Positions 36,520-45,951 of a DNA stretch of 64,000 bases are shown here, piece after piece. Every line of letters starts with the position of its first letter. Within the stretch, counting starts at the first letter, position 1. Both the position numbers and the translations under genes were made by a program. The notes under the pieces are model-generated. The model worked only from the letters and a program-made list of their open reading frames with translations, had not been told where the DNA came from and did not search any database. Source of the stretch: Hyphococcus luteus (GTDB taxonomy: Bacteria; Pseudomonadota; Alphaproteobacteria; Caulobacterales; Parvularculaceae); assembly GCF_002943565.1 (NCBI RefSeq), contig NZ_PJCH01000010.1:124001-188000 (forward strand), in the 5' to 3' direction.

Positions 36520-38754
36520 ATGAGACTGGGTAATTGGTTTGCGGGCGGCGTGGCTCTGGGGGCGCTTTCGCTGGCGAGCGGCGGCGCGGCGGCGCAGGCG
36601 GAAGCTGCCGCTGGCGCTCCGGATATTGACGCGTCGGCCGCCGAAAGCGATCTGATCGTCGTCACGGCGCGCCGCCGTGAAGAGCGTCTGTCGGATGTGC
36701 CCGCGTCGGCCGCGGTGCTCTCTGCCGACTATCTTCAGGAGAGGGGCGGGCCGCGATCCGCCAAGGATCTTCTTGCGGGCCAGGCGGGCGTGCGTTTCTT
36801 CGATACGACCTCGCCCGTCAATTCCGAAGTGTCCATCCGCGGTTCTTCGACAGCGCGCGCGACAAACGCCGATCCGAGCGTGGGGCTTTATCGTGATGGC
36901 GTTTACATTGGCGGCGGCACGGTTGGCGGGCGCAGTTTTTCCCGCCTTGATATTTTCGATGCAGAGCGTGTTGAGGTGCTGCGCGGCGTGCAAGGGGCTC
37001 TTTACGGGCGCAATGCAGTCGGCGGCGCCGTCAACTTGATCACGGCGAAACCGAAATTCGAAAACAGCGGTTATCTCGATCTTCGTTACACGACGCAGAC
37101 GAAAGGAAAAGAAGGCCAGCTTGTGCTGAACGCATCGCCTTCGGACGAATGGGCGTTTCGTGTCGGCGTCGACGGCGTTCATCAAAATGAAGGCTTTTTC
37201 TATAATCCGAGCAATCACGTTTATTTCGACCGACAGAAGGGATTGGGATATAGGGGGCAGGTCCGCTACAAAAATGACCGGCTTGACGTCACGCTTCTTG
37301 GCGAGCGTCAGAATCTCGATGTGCCGGCGATCACCTATCGCGTCGTCATCGCGCCTGGGCCGATCTTTCCCCTCGGCTTCGTCCAGCCGCCTTATGAATA
37401 TGACCACAGCACGGAGCCTTTTGCGCATCAGGAAATCAACGCCGGCGGTCTTTCAATCGAATATGATCTTGGCTGGGCGACATTGCATTCGAACACGTTG
37501 ATCCGTCAGCGCAATTCCGAATATACGTTTGACGCCGACGCCATCACGCCTGAGCGCGCGCTTGAAGCGTATCTGAATGGGGAGGTGATTTTTCCGCTTG
37601 GCGGTGAAAGTTACGTCAACCAGCGCGATGAAACGAGGACGATCACCGAGGTCGCGCATCTGACCGGAACACTGTTCGATGATCGCGTCGTCTGGCTGGG
37701 CGGTTTTGAATATCTCACGCAAGACAGCAACGCCTTCCGCCTGACGCAAACGAACCAGATTATCAATGTGTTCACGCGGACCCGTGCGGATGTCGATCTG
37801 GAATATGATTCCTATGCGTTTTTCGGGTCTTTAGGGATAGACATCACGCCGCGGCTGAACCTGACGGGCGAACTGCGTTACACAAATGACGATCGTTCCA
37901 GCACGTCGAGCCTGATCGACGATTTCACCGGCATGGAAACAGGCGGGGATGCGTTCAATTTTTCCGCTGACCGGTCGTCGGACAATGTTTCCTATAATGC
38001 GACGCTGGCTTATCGCTTCGCCGATGACTGGCAAATCTATGGAAAAGTCGGGAGCAGCTATCGCGCCGGCGGGTTCAATGCGAGCCTCGGGACGCCGTTG
38101 CAGCCGATACCGGTCCCGGCAGCCTATAATGATGAAACCTCGACGGAGTATGAGGGCGGCGTAAAGGGCCAGTTTGGCGACTTATATGTAGCGATTGCGG
38201 GCTATGTCGCCGAGGCCGATGATCTCATCGTGCAGCGTGACAATGGGTGCAGCGTGACCCTGCCGGCGTGTCCGGTGGCCCCGACGGTTTTTCTCGATAA
38301 TGCGGGCAAGGCGAGAACCTGGGGCGTTGAAGCTGAATTCAACGGTTCATTTGAGATCGGCGCAGGGACTCTGACGGCGACTTTGGCGGCCTCTCGTCAG
38401 GACGGGAAAGTGACAGAGGGACCGTTAAGCGGCGTGCCGACGGCGCAGACGCCGAACTGGCTTGCCTCGTCGAACCTCAACTATCGTCAGCCGTTCAATG
38501 ACAAGATCGACATGTTCGTCAATTTGTTCGCTTACGGTCAATGGGGCGGAACACAGGAGCTGACGGTTCCGTCTCCGCCGCTTGATAATTTTCAAATCGT
38601 CAATCTTCGGTTCGGCGTAACCTATGACCGGATCGAGATCGCCGGTTTTGTCAACAATCTCTTTGATGAACAGTATCTCACTTTCCAGGAAGCGACGACG
38701 CAAAGGCTCGGAACGCCGCGTGCGACCGGCGTGGAACTACGTTACAGGTTCTGA
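36520..38754 (+). CDS. TonB-dependent outer-membrane receptor (second)
   Basis: A 744-residue receptor with signal peptide (LASGGAAAQ) and TonB box ESDLIVVTARRREE. The plug has EVSIRGSSTARATNADPSVG and VLRGVQGALYGRNAVGGAVN; the barrel ends ATGVELRYRF with the terminal Phe required for insertion. A GGGAGG ribosome site precedes the ATG. It shares the 420-bp intergenic region with the first receptor and is followed by the MmgE/PrpD gene in the same direction. Two different receptors suggest uptake of two related substrates. Confidence 0.94.
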   Translation: MRLGNWFAGGVALGALSLASGGAAAQAEAAAGAPDIDASAAESDLIVVTARRREERLSDVPASAAVLSADYLQERGGPRSAKDLLAGQAGVRFFDTTSPVNSEVSIRGSSTARATNADPSVGLYRDGVYIGGGTVGGRSFSRLDIFDAERVEVLRGVQGALYGRNAVGGAVNLITAKPKFENSGYLDLRYTTQTKGKEGQLVLNASPSDEWAFRVGVDGVHQNEGFFYNPSNHVYFDRQKGLGYRGQVRYKNDRLDVTLLGERQNLDVPAITYRVVIAPGPIFPLGFVQPPYEYDHSTEPFAHQEINAGGLSIEYDLGWATLHSNTLIRQRNSEYTFDADAITPERALEAYLNGEVIFPLGGESYVNQRDETRTITEVAHLTGTLFDDRVVWLGGFEYLTQDSNAFRLTQTNQIINVFTRTRADVDLEYDSYAFFGSLGIDITPRLNLTGELRYTNDDRSSTSSLIDDFTGMETGGDAFNFSADRSSDNVSYNATLAYRFADDWQIYGKVGSSYRAGGFNASLGTPLQPIPVPAAYNDETSTEYEGGVKGQFGDLYVAIAGYVAEADDLIVQRDNGCSVTLPACPVAPTVFLDNAGKARTWGVEAEFNGSFEIGAGTLTATLAASRQDGKVTEGPLSGVPTAQTPNWLASSNLNYRQPFNDKIDMFVNLFAYGQWGGTQELTVPSPPLDNFQIVNLRFGVTYDRIEIAGFVNNLFDEQYLTFQEATTQRLGTPRATGVELRYRF

Positions 38755-38857
38755 GCAAACCCGATGTGCGCCATGGCGAAAGCTGAAAAACATGAGCATG
38801 CTGCCATCAGCAAAAAGAGAGGTTTTTTTGTCGGATTTTCGCGTTTCAAAAAGCGCC

Positions 38858-40303
38858 ATGACGCGCAGAAGCGTGTTGGGCGGCGCGGCGGCGTTGGCTG
38901 GGGCTGGGCCGGCCTGCGCCCTGACTGAGAAAAGCCAAGTGCCGCCGGACAGCTTTACCAAAGCGATTGCAGAAGCCGTGACAGCGTTGCACGAGCGGGC
39001 GCCTGTTGAGGTCGAAGAGCGCGTCGCGTGGACCTTGCTCGATAATCTTGCGTCAATGCTTTATGCGGGAACGCTTGCGCGTCCGATAAGCGCGGCCGCC
39101 TATTTCGCAAAAAACACGCCCGGCCGCGATGCGGAGGTGTTGACGGCCGACCTTGTTTCTTCGCAGACAGGCGCCGCTTCTGCGATGGCGTATTTGCTGC
39201 ACGCCGCTGAAATCGACGACAGCGATCCACGCGGAGAGTTGCGCGCCTCGGCGGTCATCATGCCGGCCTGTCTTGCCGCGGCGCAGGCCGCCGATGCAAG
39301 CGGGCCCGAATTTCTTCGCGCGGCGGCGCTCGGCTATACGCTTCAGGGGCGCTTCGTTCAGCCGGTAGGGCCGGTTCAAACGCGGGGCTGGATGGCGTCC
39401 GGCGTATGGGGGCCGCCGGCCGCCGCCGCCGCCGTCTCTTTCCTTCGGGGCAGGCCGGCTGCGGACATCGCTTCGTCGATGTCGCTCGCGGGTTCCGCCG
39501 CTGGCGGCGCGTTTCAATATTATTTCGATCAGACGGACGAAAAGCGGATCATCGTCGCGCGCGCTGCGCGCGCTGCGATCGAAAGCGCCGATCTCGCCGC
39601 CTTGGGCGAGCACGGTGCGGCGCGCATTCTGGAGGGGCGCGCCGGGCTTTATCATCTTTTCGCTGGAACGGATGCGCCGGCGCTGGCGCCGCTGACGGAT
39701 GATCTTGGCCGGCTTGAGGGGCCGCTTTATCTGCGTCCCAAATTTTTCGCCGCATCGCATTCCATTATTCCGACGCTTGACGGCCTGCAGGCGGCGGCGC
39801 CTTCCGAGCTTGATCCGGCGTCGATTGAAAGCTTCATTGTTCGCGGCAACGCCTCCTGGAGCCGCATTGTGGCGCGCAAGATTAATGATTTTGAACCGCC
39901 GTCATCGCGGATCGGGGCGGCGCTCAATTTCAGCTTTGTCGTCGCCATGTGGCTGGTGCGCCGCTCGGTTCTGCCCGGCGATTACACGCAGGAAGCGTTC
40001 CGGGACCCGGACATTATTTCGCTGGCGCGGTCCGGATCGTTTGAAGTAAATGACAGCGATCATCTTTCCATTGAAATCGTGCTTCGTAACGGAGAAAGAA
40101 TTCACGCCGTCGCGCAGGATCCGGACCGCAATGCGCCTGCGCCGCTGAATGCAGTGCGGCGGATGAATAAATTCAACGCGCTTGCCGGATCGCGGCTGAA
40201 TGAAGAGCGAAAAGCAGATTTGCACGAGCACTGCATGGACCTGAAAAACGCACGCTCCATGCGGGCTTGGGTGCGGCATGCGCAAAAGCTCTGCGGCGCG
40301 TAG
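38858..40303 (+). CDS. MmgE/PrpD family protein with Tat-like leader
   Basis: About 481 residues from ATG 38858. The leader TRRSVLGGAAALAGAGPACA resembles a twin-arginine signal, uncommon in this normally cytoplasmic family. A TTG at 38828 with AGAGAGG upstream is an alternative start adding ten residues. Family blocks are VAWTLLDNLASMLYAGTLAR, HAAEIDDSDP and GLYHLFAG. MmgE/PrpD proteins include 2-methylcitrate dehydratase and cis-aconitate decarboxylase-fold enzymes. Its place behind a TonB receptor suggests a dehydratase- or decarboxylase-like step outside the cytoplasm, but that is inference. Confidence 0.8.
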   Translation: MTRRSVLGGAAALAGAGPACALTEKSQVPPDSFTKAIAEAVTALHERAPVEVEERVAWTLLDNLASMLYAGTLARPISAAAYFAKNTPGRDAEVLTADLVSSQTGAASAMAYLLHAAEIDDSDPRGELRASAVIMPACLAAAQAADASGPEFLRAAALGYTLQGRFVQPVGPVQTRGWMASGVWGPPAAAAAVSFLRGRPAADIASSMSLAGSAAGGAFQYYFDQTDEKRIIVARAARAAIESADLAALGEHGAARILEGRAGLYHLFAGTDAPALAPLTDDLGRLEGPLYLRPKFFAASHSIIPTLDGLQAAAPSELDPASIESFIVRGNASWSRIVARKINDFEPPSSRIGAALNFSFVVAMWLVRRSVLPGDYTQEAFRDPDIISLARSGSFEVNDSDHLSIEIVLRNGERIHAVAQDPDRNAPAPLNAVRRMNKFNALAGSRLNEERKADLHEHCMDLKNARSMRAWVRHAQKLCGA

Positions 40304-40311
40304 AGACCGCC

Positions 40312-41427
40312 TCATTGTTCTTCAAGAAAGGCGTCGACCCGGTCAGCCGCGTTTGTGCGGATATTCATATAGAAGAGATTGTAGTCGAAAACGTGATAAG
40401 AGCCGTTCTTAGTCTGCCGGCTTTTAAAGCCGTCTATGTCTTCATTGAAATCGATCACCAGATATCCGTTTTCGCATCCGGCGCCGGTGAGGCGAGGGAG
40501 GAGCGCCGATAAGGCGCCGGGGTCCTGATTGCCCGAAAGCGCGCCGAGATTGTCGCTGGCGGGCGCGGTGCCGCCTGCTTTCCAGTTCAGCGGATTGACG
40601 CATAAGAGCGGGCGCCCGGCGACCGGCCGGTAGCCGCCGTCAAGCCAGATGAGGGCGCGTTCGTCGCGGCGCAGGTCGGGTTCGTTTTTTTTGCTGACCG
40701 TATTCCAGCCGATGATGCAGCGGGTCTGCCGGGCGTCGTCGCAAGGCGGCAGCCGGTCCGGTGCGAACGCTTCCGGCACGGGGCCCCCGACTGCATAAAC
40801 GGCGACAAGCCTGTCCATAAGGTCTGTGCCGAGGACGCGTTCTTCAAGAAGGCGCATGGCGTGATAACTGCCCTGGCTGTGGCTGGCGATGATGAAGGGC
40901 CGTCCGTCGTTTTTTTCACGGATAAAATTATCAAACGCTGCGGCGATGTCCTGATAGGCGAGATCAAGGGCATGTTCGCTGTTTTCGTTGAATGCAAGGA
41001 ACGTATAAAGCGTCGCCTGGCGATAGCGCGGCGCGAAGACGCGACAGCAACCGTTAAAAACGCTTGCCTGGCCTCGCAAGGTTCCCTCTTCGACGCTCAT
41101 GCGGCCTTCGCCGGAATTCTCATAAGGCGCGTTCCATCCGTCCTTTTTGAAATAGGTTGTCGGATGGATGAAAAAGACATCGGCTGCCGCTTCCGCCTGA
41201 TTATCTGCAATGCCTTCCGGCGTCTGATCGGCGTTGTCCTTGCGCTCCGGCAGCGCCGCCCAGGCGTCCGGCAAACGATAGTCCGGCGCCGGCGGGGCAA
41301 GGTCTGGCGAAAAATCATGGTCCGGTTTGAAAACCAGCCTTTGTGCGATTTTGGTTTCGTCATCTTCCTGCGACGAGCACGCGACGGCGAGCGCCGTCGC
41401 CAGCAAAGCTAGAACATGTTTTTTCAT
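40312..41427 (-). CDS. DUF3089 alpha/beta-hydrolase lipoprotein
   Basis: A 371-residue DUF3089 protein. The leader ends LAVAC (Cys17), so it is lipid-anchored. The family block ADVFFIHPTTYF and the nucleophile elbow ASHSQGSYHA with Ser184 mark an alpha/beta-hydrolase; WNTVSKKNEPD and CVNPLNWKA lie downstream. Such proteins are probable esterases. It is 38 bp downstream of the beta-lactamase-fold esterase gene on the same strand and converges with MmgE/PrpD. Confidence 0.85.
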   Translation of the reverse strand: MKKHVLALLATALAVACSSQEDDETKIAQRLVFKPDHDFSPDLAPPAPDYRLPDAWAALPERKDNADQTPEGIADNQAEAAADVFFIHPTTYFKKDGWNAPYENSGEGRMSVEEGTLRGQASVFNGCCRVFAPRYRQATLYTFLAFNENSEHALDLAYQDIAAAFDNFIREKNDGRPFIIASHSQGSYHAMRLLEERVLGTDLMDRLVAVYAVGGPVPEAFAPDRLPPCDDARQTRCIIGWNTVSKKNEPDLRRDERALIWLDGGYRPVAGRPLLCVNPLNWKAGGTAPASDNLGALSGNQDPGALSALLPRLTGAGCENGYLVIDFNEDIDGFKSRQTKNGSYHVFDYNLFYMNIRTNAADRVDAFLEEQ

Positions 41428-41465
41428 TACTGAGTCCTTGGTAGGCGGCGGGCGTGGATAGCGGT

Positions 41466-42776
41466 TTAATTCATGGCCTGATAGACGGCGGTCTTCAGCA
41501 TGTCGCGCAAGGGCAGCGTTCCCGATGGGAAAAGCTGGGTCATCAGCGTCGCCGACAAACCGGCCTCGGGAACCGCGAAAAAGGTCGTGCTTGCCGCCCC
41601 GCCCCAGGTGTATTCGCCTTTAAGGCCGGGTTTTTCGGCGGCCGCCGGCTCGGTCAGCACAGCGCCGCCAAGCGCCATCTCCATGCCGAGGCCGGACCCG
41701 CCCGAGGCGAACCCCATGAATTTCTGGAATGTGTCGCCGAGAACATCGGCGCCCACATGAGGCGCTGTCATTGTGCGGACGCTTTTGCGGCTCATGACGC
41801 GTGCGCCGCCAGCTTCACCGAACCCAGCAAGCATATCGGCGAAGCGGTGATAATCGCTGAGCGTGCATAAAAGTCCGGCGGAGCCGGATTCAGCGTAGGG
41901 CTTGGTCAGGAAAGGAGAGCCGGTCGCTGCTTCTGCGAGGATGAGGCTTCCTTCTTTTAATGCATACATGCTCGCAAGCCGTTCGGCTTTGGGTGCGGGC
42001 ACATAAAAATCCGCATCCTCCATGCCAAGCGGGTTGAAAATCCGTTCCTTTAAAAAGGCGCTGAAGCTCGCCCCCGTGACGCGCTCGACAACCAATCCCG
42101 CAATATCAGGGGAAATGCTGTAGAGCCATTGCGAGCCGGGCTGAAACTGCAGAGGGATTTTTCCGAGCCGGGCCGCGAATTCCGAAAGACCGGCGCTGAA
42201 TTCCGGATCGTAGACATATTTTGCTGAAACAAGGCCGGCCTTGCGGTAGAGAGGGGAAATCGGACCGGGATTCCAGCTATTGCTGAGGCCGGACGTATGC
42301 GTCAGCAGGTGAGCGACGCGCATGACGCCCGCAGGCTCCGACACGATCTTTTCGCCATCCTGTGAAACATAAACGGCGAGATCGGAAAATTCCGGAACAT
42401 AAGCGGTCACCGGATCATTGAGCGACAGCTTGTTGTCCTCGACCAGCAGCATGATGGCGGCGGCCGTAACCGGCTTGGTCATGGAATAAGCCCGATAGAT
42501 CGTATCCGGGGCGATGTTCTTGCCGGATGCGATGTCCGCCTTGCCCGCATAATGCTCGAAAAGCAGCTCGCCATGCTGAGATATGCGCACCGCGCCGCCG
42601 GGGATTTGGCCGCTTTCAATGAGGCCGTCGATCATCTCGCCCGCCGCGCTGAGGCGGCCGATGTCGAACATTCTGGCGGGCGACTTTTTCGCGACGCAGG
42701 AGGGCAGGGCGAGCGCAGTGAGGGGCGCTGACGCGGCGGCGGCGAGCGTGCTCCGGCGGGTGAAAAGCGCGGTCAA
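41466..42776 (-). CDS. Serine hydrolase, class C beta-lactamase fold (EstB-like), first
   Basis: A 436-residue enzyme. The leader TRRSTLAAAASAPLTALALP runs to a lipobox-like Cys27. The SxxK motif is SMTK (Ser98, Lys101) in YRAYSMTKPVTAAAIM, and LYSISPDIAGLVVERVTG holds the Tyr of the second motif. It is about 40 residues longer than AmpC and belongs with EstB-type esterases and D-aminopeptidase-like enzymes. An operator-like dyad is 17 bp before the start. Ester or lactone cleavage in the periplasm is the most likely job. Confidence 0.88.
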   Translation of the reverse strand: MTALFTRRSTLAAAASAPLTALALPSCVAKKSPARMFDIGRLSAAGEMIDGLIESGQIPGGAVRISQHGELLFEHYAGKADIASGKNIAPDTIYRAYSMTKPVTAAAIMLLVEDNKLSLNDPVTAYVPEFSDLAVYVSQDGEKIVSEPAGVMRVAHLLTHTSGLSNSWNPGPISPLYRKAGLVSAKYVYDPEFSAGLSEFAARLGKIPLQFQPGSQWLYSISPDIAGLVVERVTGASFSAFLKERIFNPLGMEDADFYVPAPKAERLASMYALKEGSLILAEAATGSPFLTKPYAESGSAGLLCTLSDYHRFADMLAGFGEAGGARVMSRKSVRTMTAPHVGADVLGDTFQKFMGFASGGSGLGMEMALGGAVLTEPAAAEKPGLKGEYTWGGAASTTFFAVPEAGLSATLMTQLFPSGTLPLRDMLKTAVYQAMN

Positions 42777-42792
42777 AAACCCCTCCCTGAAT

Positions 42793-42807
42793 TGTCAATA
42801 AATTTCA
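42793..42807. promoter_or_regulatory. Island operator site C
   Basis: TGTCAATAAATTTCA: the left half is perfect and the right half degenerate (three mismatches to TGTCAATnATTGACA). It lies 17 bp upstream of the first esterase gene. Confidence 0.4.
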
Positions 42808-42872
42808 TATTTATGATTTTTTCAGGAAAATATACGAAATATATCAGATTATCCACTGCTTTCTTGACTAAT

Positions 42873-42887
42873 TGAAAATAATTGACA
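42873..42887. promoter_or_regulatory. Island operator site D
   Basis: TGAAAATAATTGACA: the right half is perfect, with two mismatches in the left half. TTGAC at 42865-42869 may be a further half site next to it. It lies 125 bp upstream of the second esterase gene. Confidence 0.45.
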
Positions 42888-43011
42888 ATATGACGGCGCA
42901 CCGGCCGCAACGCCGATTCTTCCTGCTCGCCTTGTACGCCGGCAACCCAAAAGCATTCCCGATCGCGGCTCTTCCGGCGGGGATGGAATGCAATCAAACA
43001 AGGAGGAAACA

Positions 43012-44223
43012 GTGAGGTTCAAAAGCAAGCATTTTGGAGGAGTGGGAGCGCTATGCGGCGCGCTACTGGCGCTGGTCTTTGCAACGCAGGCCGCCGCGCA
43101 AACCAACGCTAAATGTCCGGATGATCCTTTGCCGTCGGGTTATGATTGGACCGACGTCAAAGCTGCGTTGGAAAATTCACCTTTCCAGCGCGGGGGAATG
43201 ATCGTCTATCACAAGGGCGAGGTCGTTTATTGGACCGGCTTCGGTTGGTGGGACGGCCAAGGCTGCGATTACTTCATCAACAATCACAACTTTAATGTCG
43301 CGTCTTTGTCGAAAACCTTTACGGCGGCGGTGGCGATGGCGGTGGCGCAGGATCCGAATGTCAATTTTTCGTTGAACGATCTGGTGAAAGACCATATCAC
43401 AAACGCGACGTCGTTGAACGCAAGTCAATTCGACGATAACGGGACGGCGCGTCTCGTTTACGACCACATGACGATCAACGATCTCATTACCATGATGACG
43501 GGACATGAGACCGTCAGCGCTTGGCCGATTGGTCTGACTTCATGCATTAACAATCCGTTTGTTTCGTTTGAAACATGCGGGGAGGATATGATCGCCGCCG
43601 ACATTGCGGAAGATGACGATCCGAACAACAACAGCGCTTATGTTTACGCGCCCGGCGAAGCTTTCTCTTACGGTCCAATGTCGTGGCAGATTCTCGGACT
43701 TGCGGTGGCTAACGCCGTCAATGATGACTTTACGACAATTCTTGAGGACTATTTGACCGGTCCCTGCAACCTTACGGACACGATTGTGAAGCGCCCCAAT
43801 AATGAATGGGCGGCAGGCGGATTTGAAACCGATCTGTTCGATGGCGGCGCCTTCGCGCAGGCGCTGCTGAGCGGCGAGTGCGGAAACAATCACACGCTTT
43901 TCAATGCGGCTTCTCTTGCTTCATTGAATGAAGTCACGGTTCCGTTGCAGAGCGGATCTGTTCCGACGGTGAGCAGCCCGATCAAGGATCTCGATCTCGA
44001 TTATGCGCGCGGCCAGTGGGTGTTCGACCAGGGCGGCTCGAAAATCTATCTGGGCGTCGGCGCCTGGGGCGCGGTTACGTTTTATTCGCCCGACAAGGAC
44101 TGGGCCGCCTATATCCATCTCGATGACCATCTTTTGACGGGATATATCGACGCGACGGATCTCATCATCAAGTCGGGCGGGCTCGCGGACCTGATTGATA
44201 TTCAGGCGAACAACAATCCGTAA
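43012..44223 (+). CDS. Serine hydrolase, beta-lactamase fold, second
   Basis: A 403-residue exported protein. I chose GTG 43012 because AGGAGG lies six bases upstream; an in-frame ATG at 42988 has no such site. The signal peptide ends near TQAAAQ. The SxxK motif is SLSK (Ser98, Lys101) in NVASLSKTFTAAVAM, the same residue numbers as in the neighbouring esterase. FSYGPMSWQILGLAVANAV replaces the usual YS/AN motif by Tyr-Gly-Pro. The two proteins are only distantly alike, so this is not a recent duplication. A hairpin terminator follows. Confidence 0.82.
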   Translation: MRFKSKHFGGVGALCGALLALVFATQAAAQTNAKCPDDPLPSGYDWTDVKAALENSPFQRGGMIVYHKGEVVYWTGFGWWDGQGCDYFINNHNFNVASLSKTFTAAVAMAVAQDPNVNFSLNDLVKDHITNATSLNASQFDDNGTARLVYDHMTINDLITMMTGHETVSAWPIGLTSCINNPFVSFETCGEDMIAADIAEDDDPNNNSAYVYAPGEAFSYGPMSWQILGLAVANAVNDDFTTILEDYLTGPCNLTDTIVKRPNNEWAAGGFETDLFDGGAFAQALLSGECGNNHTLFNAASLASLNEVTVPLQSGSVPTVSSPIKDLDLDYARGQWVFDQGGSKIYLGVGAWGAVTFYSPDKDWAAYIHLDDHLLTGYIDATDLIIKSGGLADLIDIQANNNP

Positions 44224-44252
44224 TCGCTGAAAGCCTCGAGGCGAATTGTTCG

Positions 44253-44279
44253 GGGAGCGTCGGCAAGGCCGGCGCTCCC
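44253..44279 (+). terminator. Terminator of the second esterase gene
   Basis: A 12-bp stem GGGAGCGTCGGC / GCCGGCGCTCCC with one G:T pair and loop AAG, 30 bp after the stop codon. The T-tract behind it is weak (TCTGCATTTT). Confidence 0.65.
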
Positions 44280-44344
44280 TCTGCATTTTCGGCGCCGGCG
44301 TTAAAATTTGCAATGTTTGGCAAACAGTTGCGTAAATATAAGAA

Positions 44345-44359
44345 AGTCAATTATTTTCT
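44345..44359. promoter_or_regulatory. Island operator site E
   Basis: AGTCAATTATTTTCT: the core GTCAATTATT is kept and the right half decayed (four mismatches). It lies 43 bp upstream of the first GntR gene, where an autoregulatory site is expected. It is the weakest of the six. Confidence 0.35.
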
Positions 44360-44402
44360 CTCGCCATTTCAGGGACCCACAGCAGGCAGATAAAGTCAGG
44401 GC

Positions 44403-44957
44403 GTGACCAAAAAACCAACCACAACGCGTCAGTCGCCAAAGTCCTCGAGGACGGCTTCAGGCAAAAGCGGGCCAGGCCCTTCGCTGGTCGCGGACGAGCT
44501 GCGCGCGCTGATTGTCGATGGGTCCTTCAAGGCGGGCGCCCGCATCACCGAGCGCGCGGTCGCCGAGCGGTTTCATTGCACGGCGGCGACGACCCGCGAA
44601 GCGTTTCACCTTCTGGAAAAGCAGGGCGCGATCATCGTGTCTGCGCGCCGCGGCGCCCGGGTGATCGACGACCAATACGCACCGCCCGCGGAGCTGTTTA
44701 TCGTGTGGGACCGTCTGCGTTGGCTGCTTGGCGAGGAGCTGCGCCGTCATGGCGCGGTGATTGAACAGCCGCGTGCTGAAGGAAACGCGGAAACGAAACC
44801 ATCGCGCCGGCTCGTTCTGGTTGAAGAGCAGCTTGAGCAACTTGGGGAGGCGTCTAAAAATGCACGCCTGGCCAGGGCGATGGCGCGCATCGCCCTGCAT
44901 GTGTCCATCGTTGCGCCGGAGCGCCTTGGCGAAATCGAAGAAAGTCTGAACCGATGA
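44403..44957 (+). CDS. GntR-family regulator (short form)
   Basis: A 184-residue protein starting at GTG. A basic disordered tail (TKKPTTTRQSPKSS) leads into a winged helix: LVADELRALIVDGSFKAGAR, ITERAVAERFHCTAATTREA and HLLEKQGAIIVSARRGARVI, the FadR-subfamily pattern. The C-terminal effector domain is only about 90 residues and lacks the Asp/His set that binds metal in FCD domains. It overlaps the next GntR gene by 4 bp. The two may act as a heteromer; the short one may be a degenerate partner. Confidence 0.8.
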   Translation: MTKKPTTTRQSPKSSRTASGKSGPGPSLVADELRALIVDGSFKAGARITERAVAERFHCTAATTREAFHLLEKQGAIIVSARRGARVIDDQYAPPAELFIVWDRLRWLLGEELRRHGAVIEQPRAEGNAETKPSRRLVLVEEQLEQLGEASKNARLARAMARIALHVSIVAPERLGEIEESLNR

Positions 44958-45730
44958 CGGCGGAGCTTGCACCGGATATCAGGGCTTTCGTTGCGCGGGC
45001 TGAAACCATCGCTGGCGTGGCGCAGCCGCCGCCGCCGACTTTGCCCGGTTATATCGCGGCCTGGATTGCAGATCGGATTCAGTTTGGCGACTTCAAGCCG
45101 GGCGAGTCGATTCGGGAGCTGGCGGTGGCGGATCATTTTGATGTCAGCCGCGGGCCGGTGCGCGAAGCGTTGCGCCTCCTGGACAGGGACGGGCTTGTCA
45201 CGCTTCGAGGGCGAAAAGGCGCAATCGTGCGCAAGCTGACGGACGACGAGCTGGAGGCGCTTTTTCATATTCGCGCTGAGTTGTTCGCCGCCCAGGCGGG
45301 CCTTGCCGCGTCCGCGAGCGAGCGCAGCGCCGCCGCGCTCGCCGCCATTGCGGACGGCGTCGCTCTGCTGACGCGGTTGTCGATCGCGAAGGAAGCGACT
45401 GTCGGCGATTACATCACAGTGCGCCGCGCTGTTTCCGTTTTGATCACCAGCCTGTCCGGCGCGCGGTATCTCGGGCGGATGTCTGCGGTGTTTGAGCGCG
45501 AAGTCGCCGTGCTATGGGCCAGCATTTTAAGTCCAGAGCGCCGCCGTAGATCGGCGGCGCGCTGGTCGGCGCTATGCAAGGCGATCGAAAATGCGCGCGT
45601 TGGCGAGGCGGAGCGTCTGGCGCGGGATCTGGTGCTCGACAGTCTTGCGGAGATCCGCCGGCGCGGCGAAACGGGCGAGACGCCGGAGGCGTTGCTGGAA
45701 AAATCGTCAAAGGCCGGGGCTTCCGACTAG
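44954..45730 (+). CDS. GntR-family regulator with FCD-like domain
   Basis: A 258-residue FadR-type regulator. The winged helix runs from IAAWIADRIQFGDFKPGESI through VSRGPVREALRLLDRDGLVT to RGRKGAIVRKLTDDELEAL. The helical ligand domain follows. Positions that usually carry metal-binding His are other residues (DYITVRRAVSVL, SARWSALCKAIENA), so it probably senses its ligand without metal. It is the prime candidate to bind the TGTCAATnATTGACA dyads of the island. It is translationally coupled to the short GntR gene. Confidence 0.87.
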   Translation: MTAELAPDIRAFVARAETIAGVAQPPPPTLPGYIAAWIADRIQFGDFKPGESIRELAVADHFDVSRGPVREALRLLDRDGLVTLRGRKGAIVRKLTDDELEALFHIRAELFAAQAGLAASASERSAAALAAIADGVALLTRLSIAKEATVGDYITVRRAVSVLITSLSGARYLGRMSAVFEREVAVLWASILSPERRRRSAARWSALCKAIENARVGEAERLARDLVLDSLAEIRRRGETGETPEALLEKSSKAGASD

Positions 45731-45812
45731 GGCCTTGCTGGCCGGCAGAGCTTGGCGCATGGGCGCGGGACAGGATCCGCCTGCGCTGCATTTCCATACG
45801 AGACATAACAAA

Positions 45813-45827
45813 TGTCGATTATTGACA
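45813..45827. promoter_or_regulatory. Island operator site F
   Basis: TGTCGATTATTGACA, one mismatch to TGTCAATnATTGACA. It lies 125 bp upstream of the MFS gene and matches site A over 14 bases. Confidence 0.6.
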
Positions 45828-45951
45828 AAAACTCCGGGGCGGCGTTTCATGGGGGCAAACAGAACAAGACGGCCGGAACGCGCGGGCGATGAAACACCGT
45901 CAGCACGGCTTGGGCTGCATGCCGCAAGATAGACGTTCATTAGGAGAGGAC

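Noticed and set aside
41466-44223. Antibiotic resistance by two class C beta-lactamases
   Set aside because: SxxK is present, but overall sequence, leader and neighbours fit EstB-like esterases better than AmpC.
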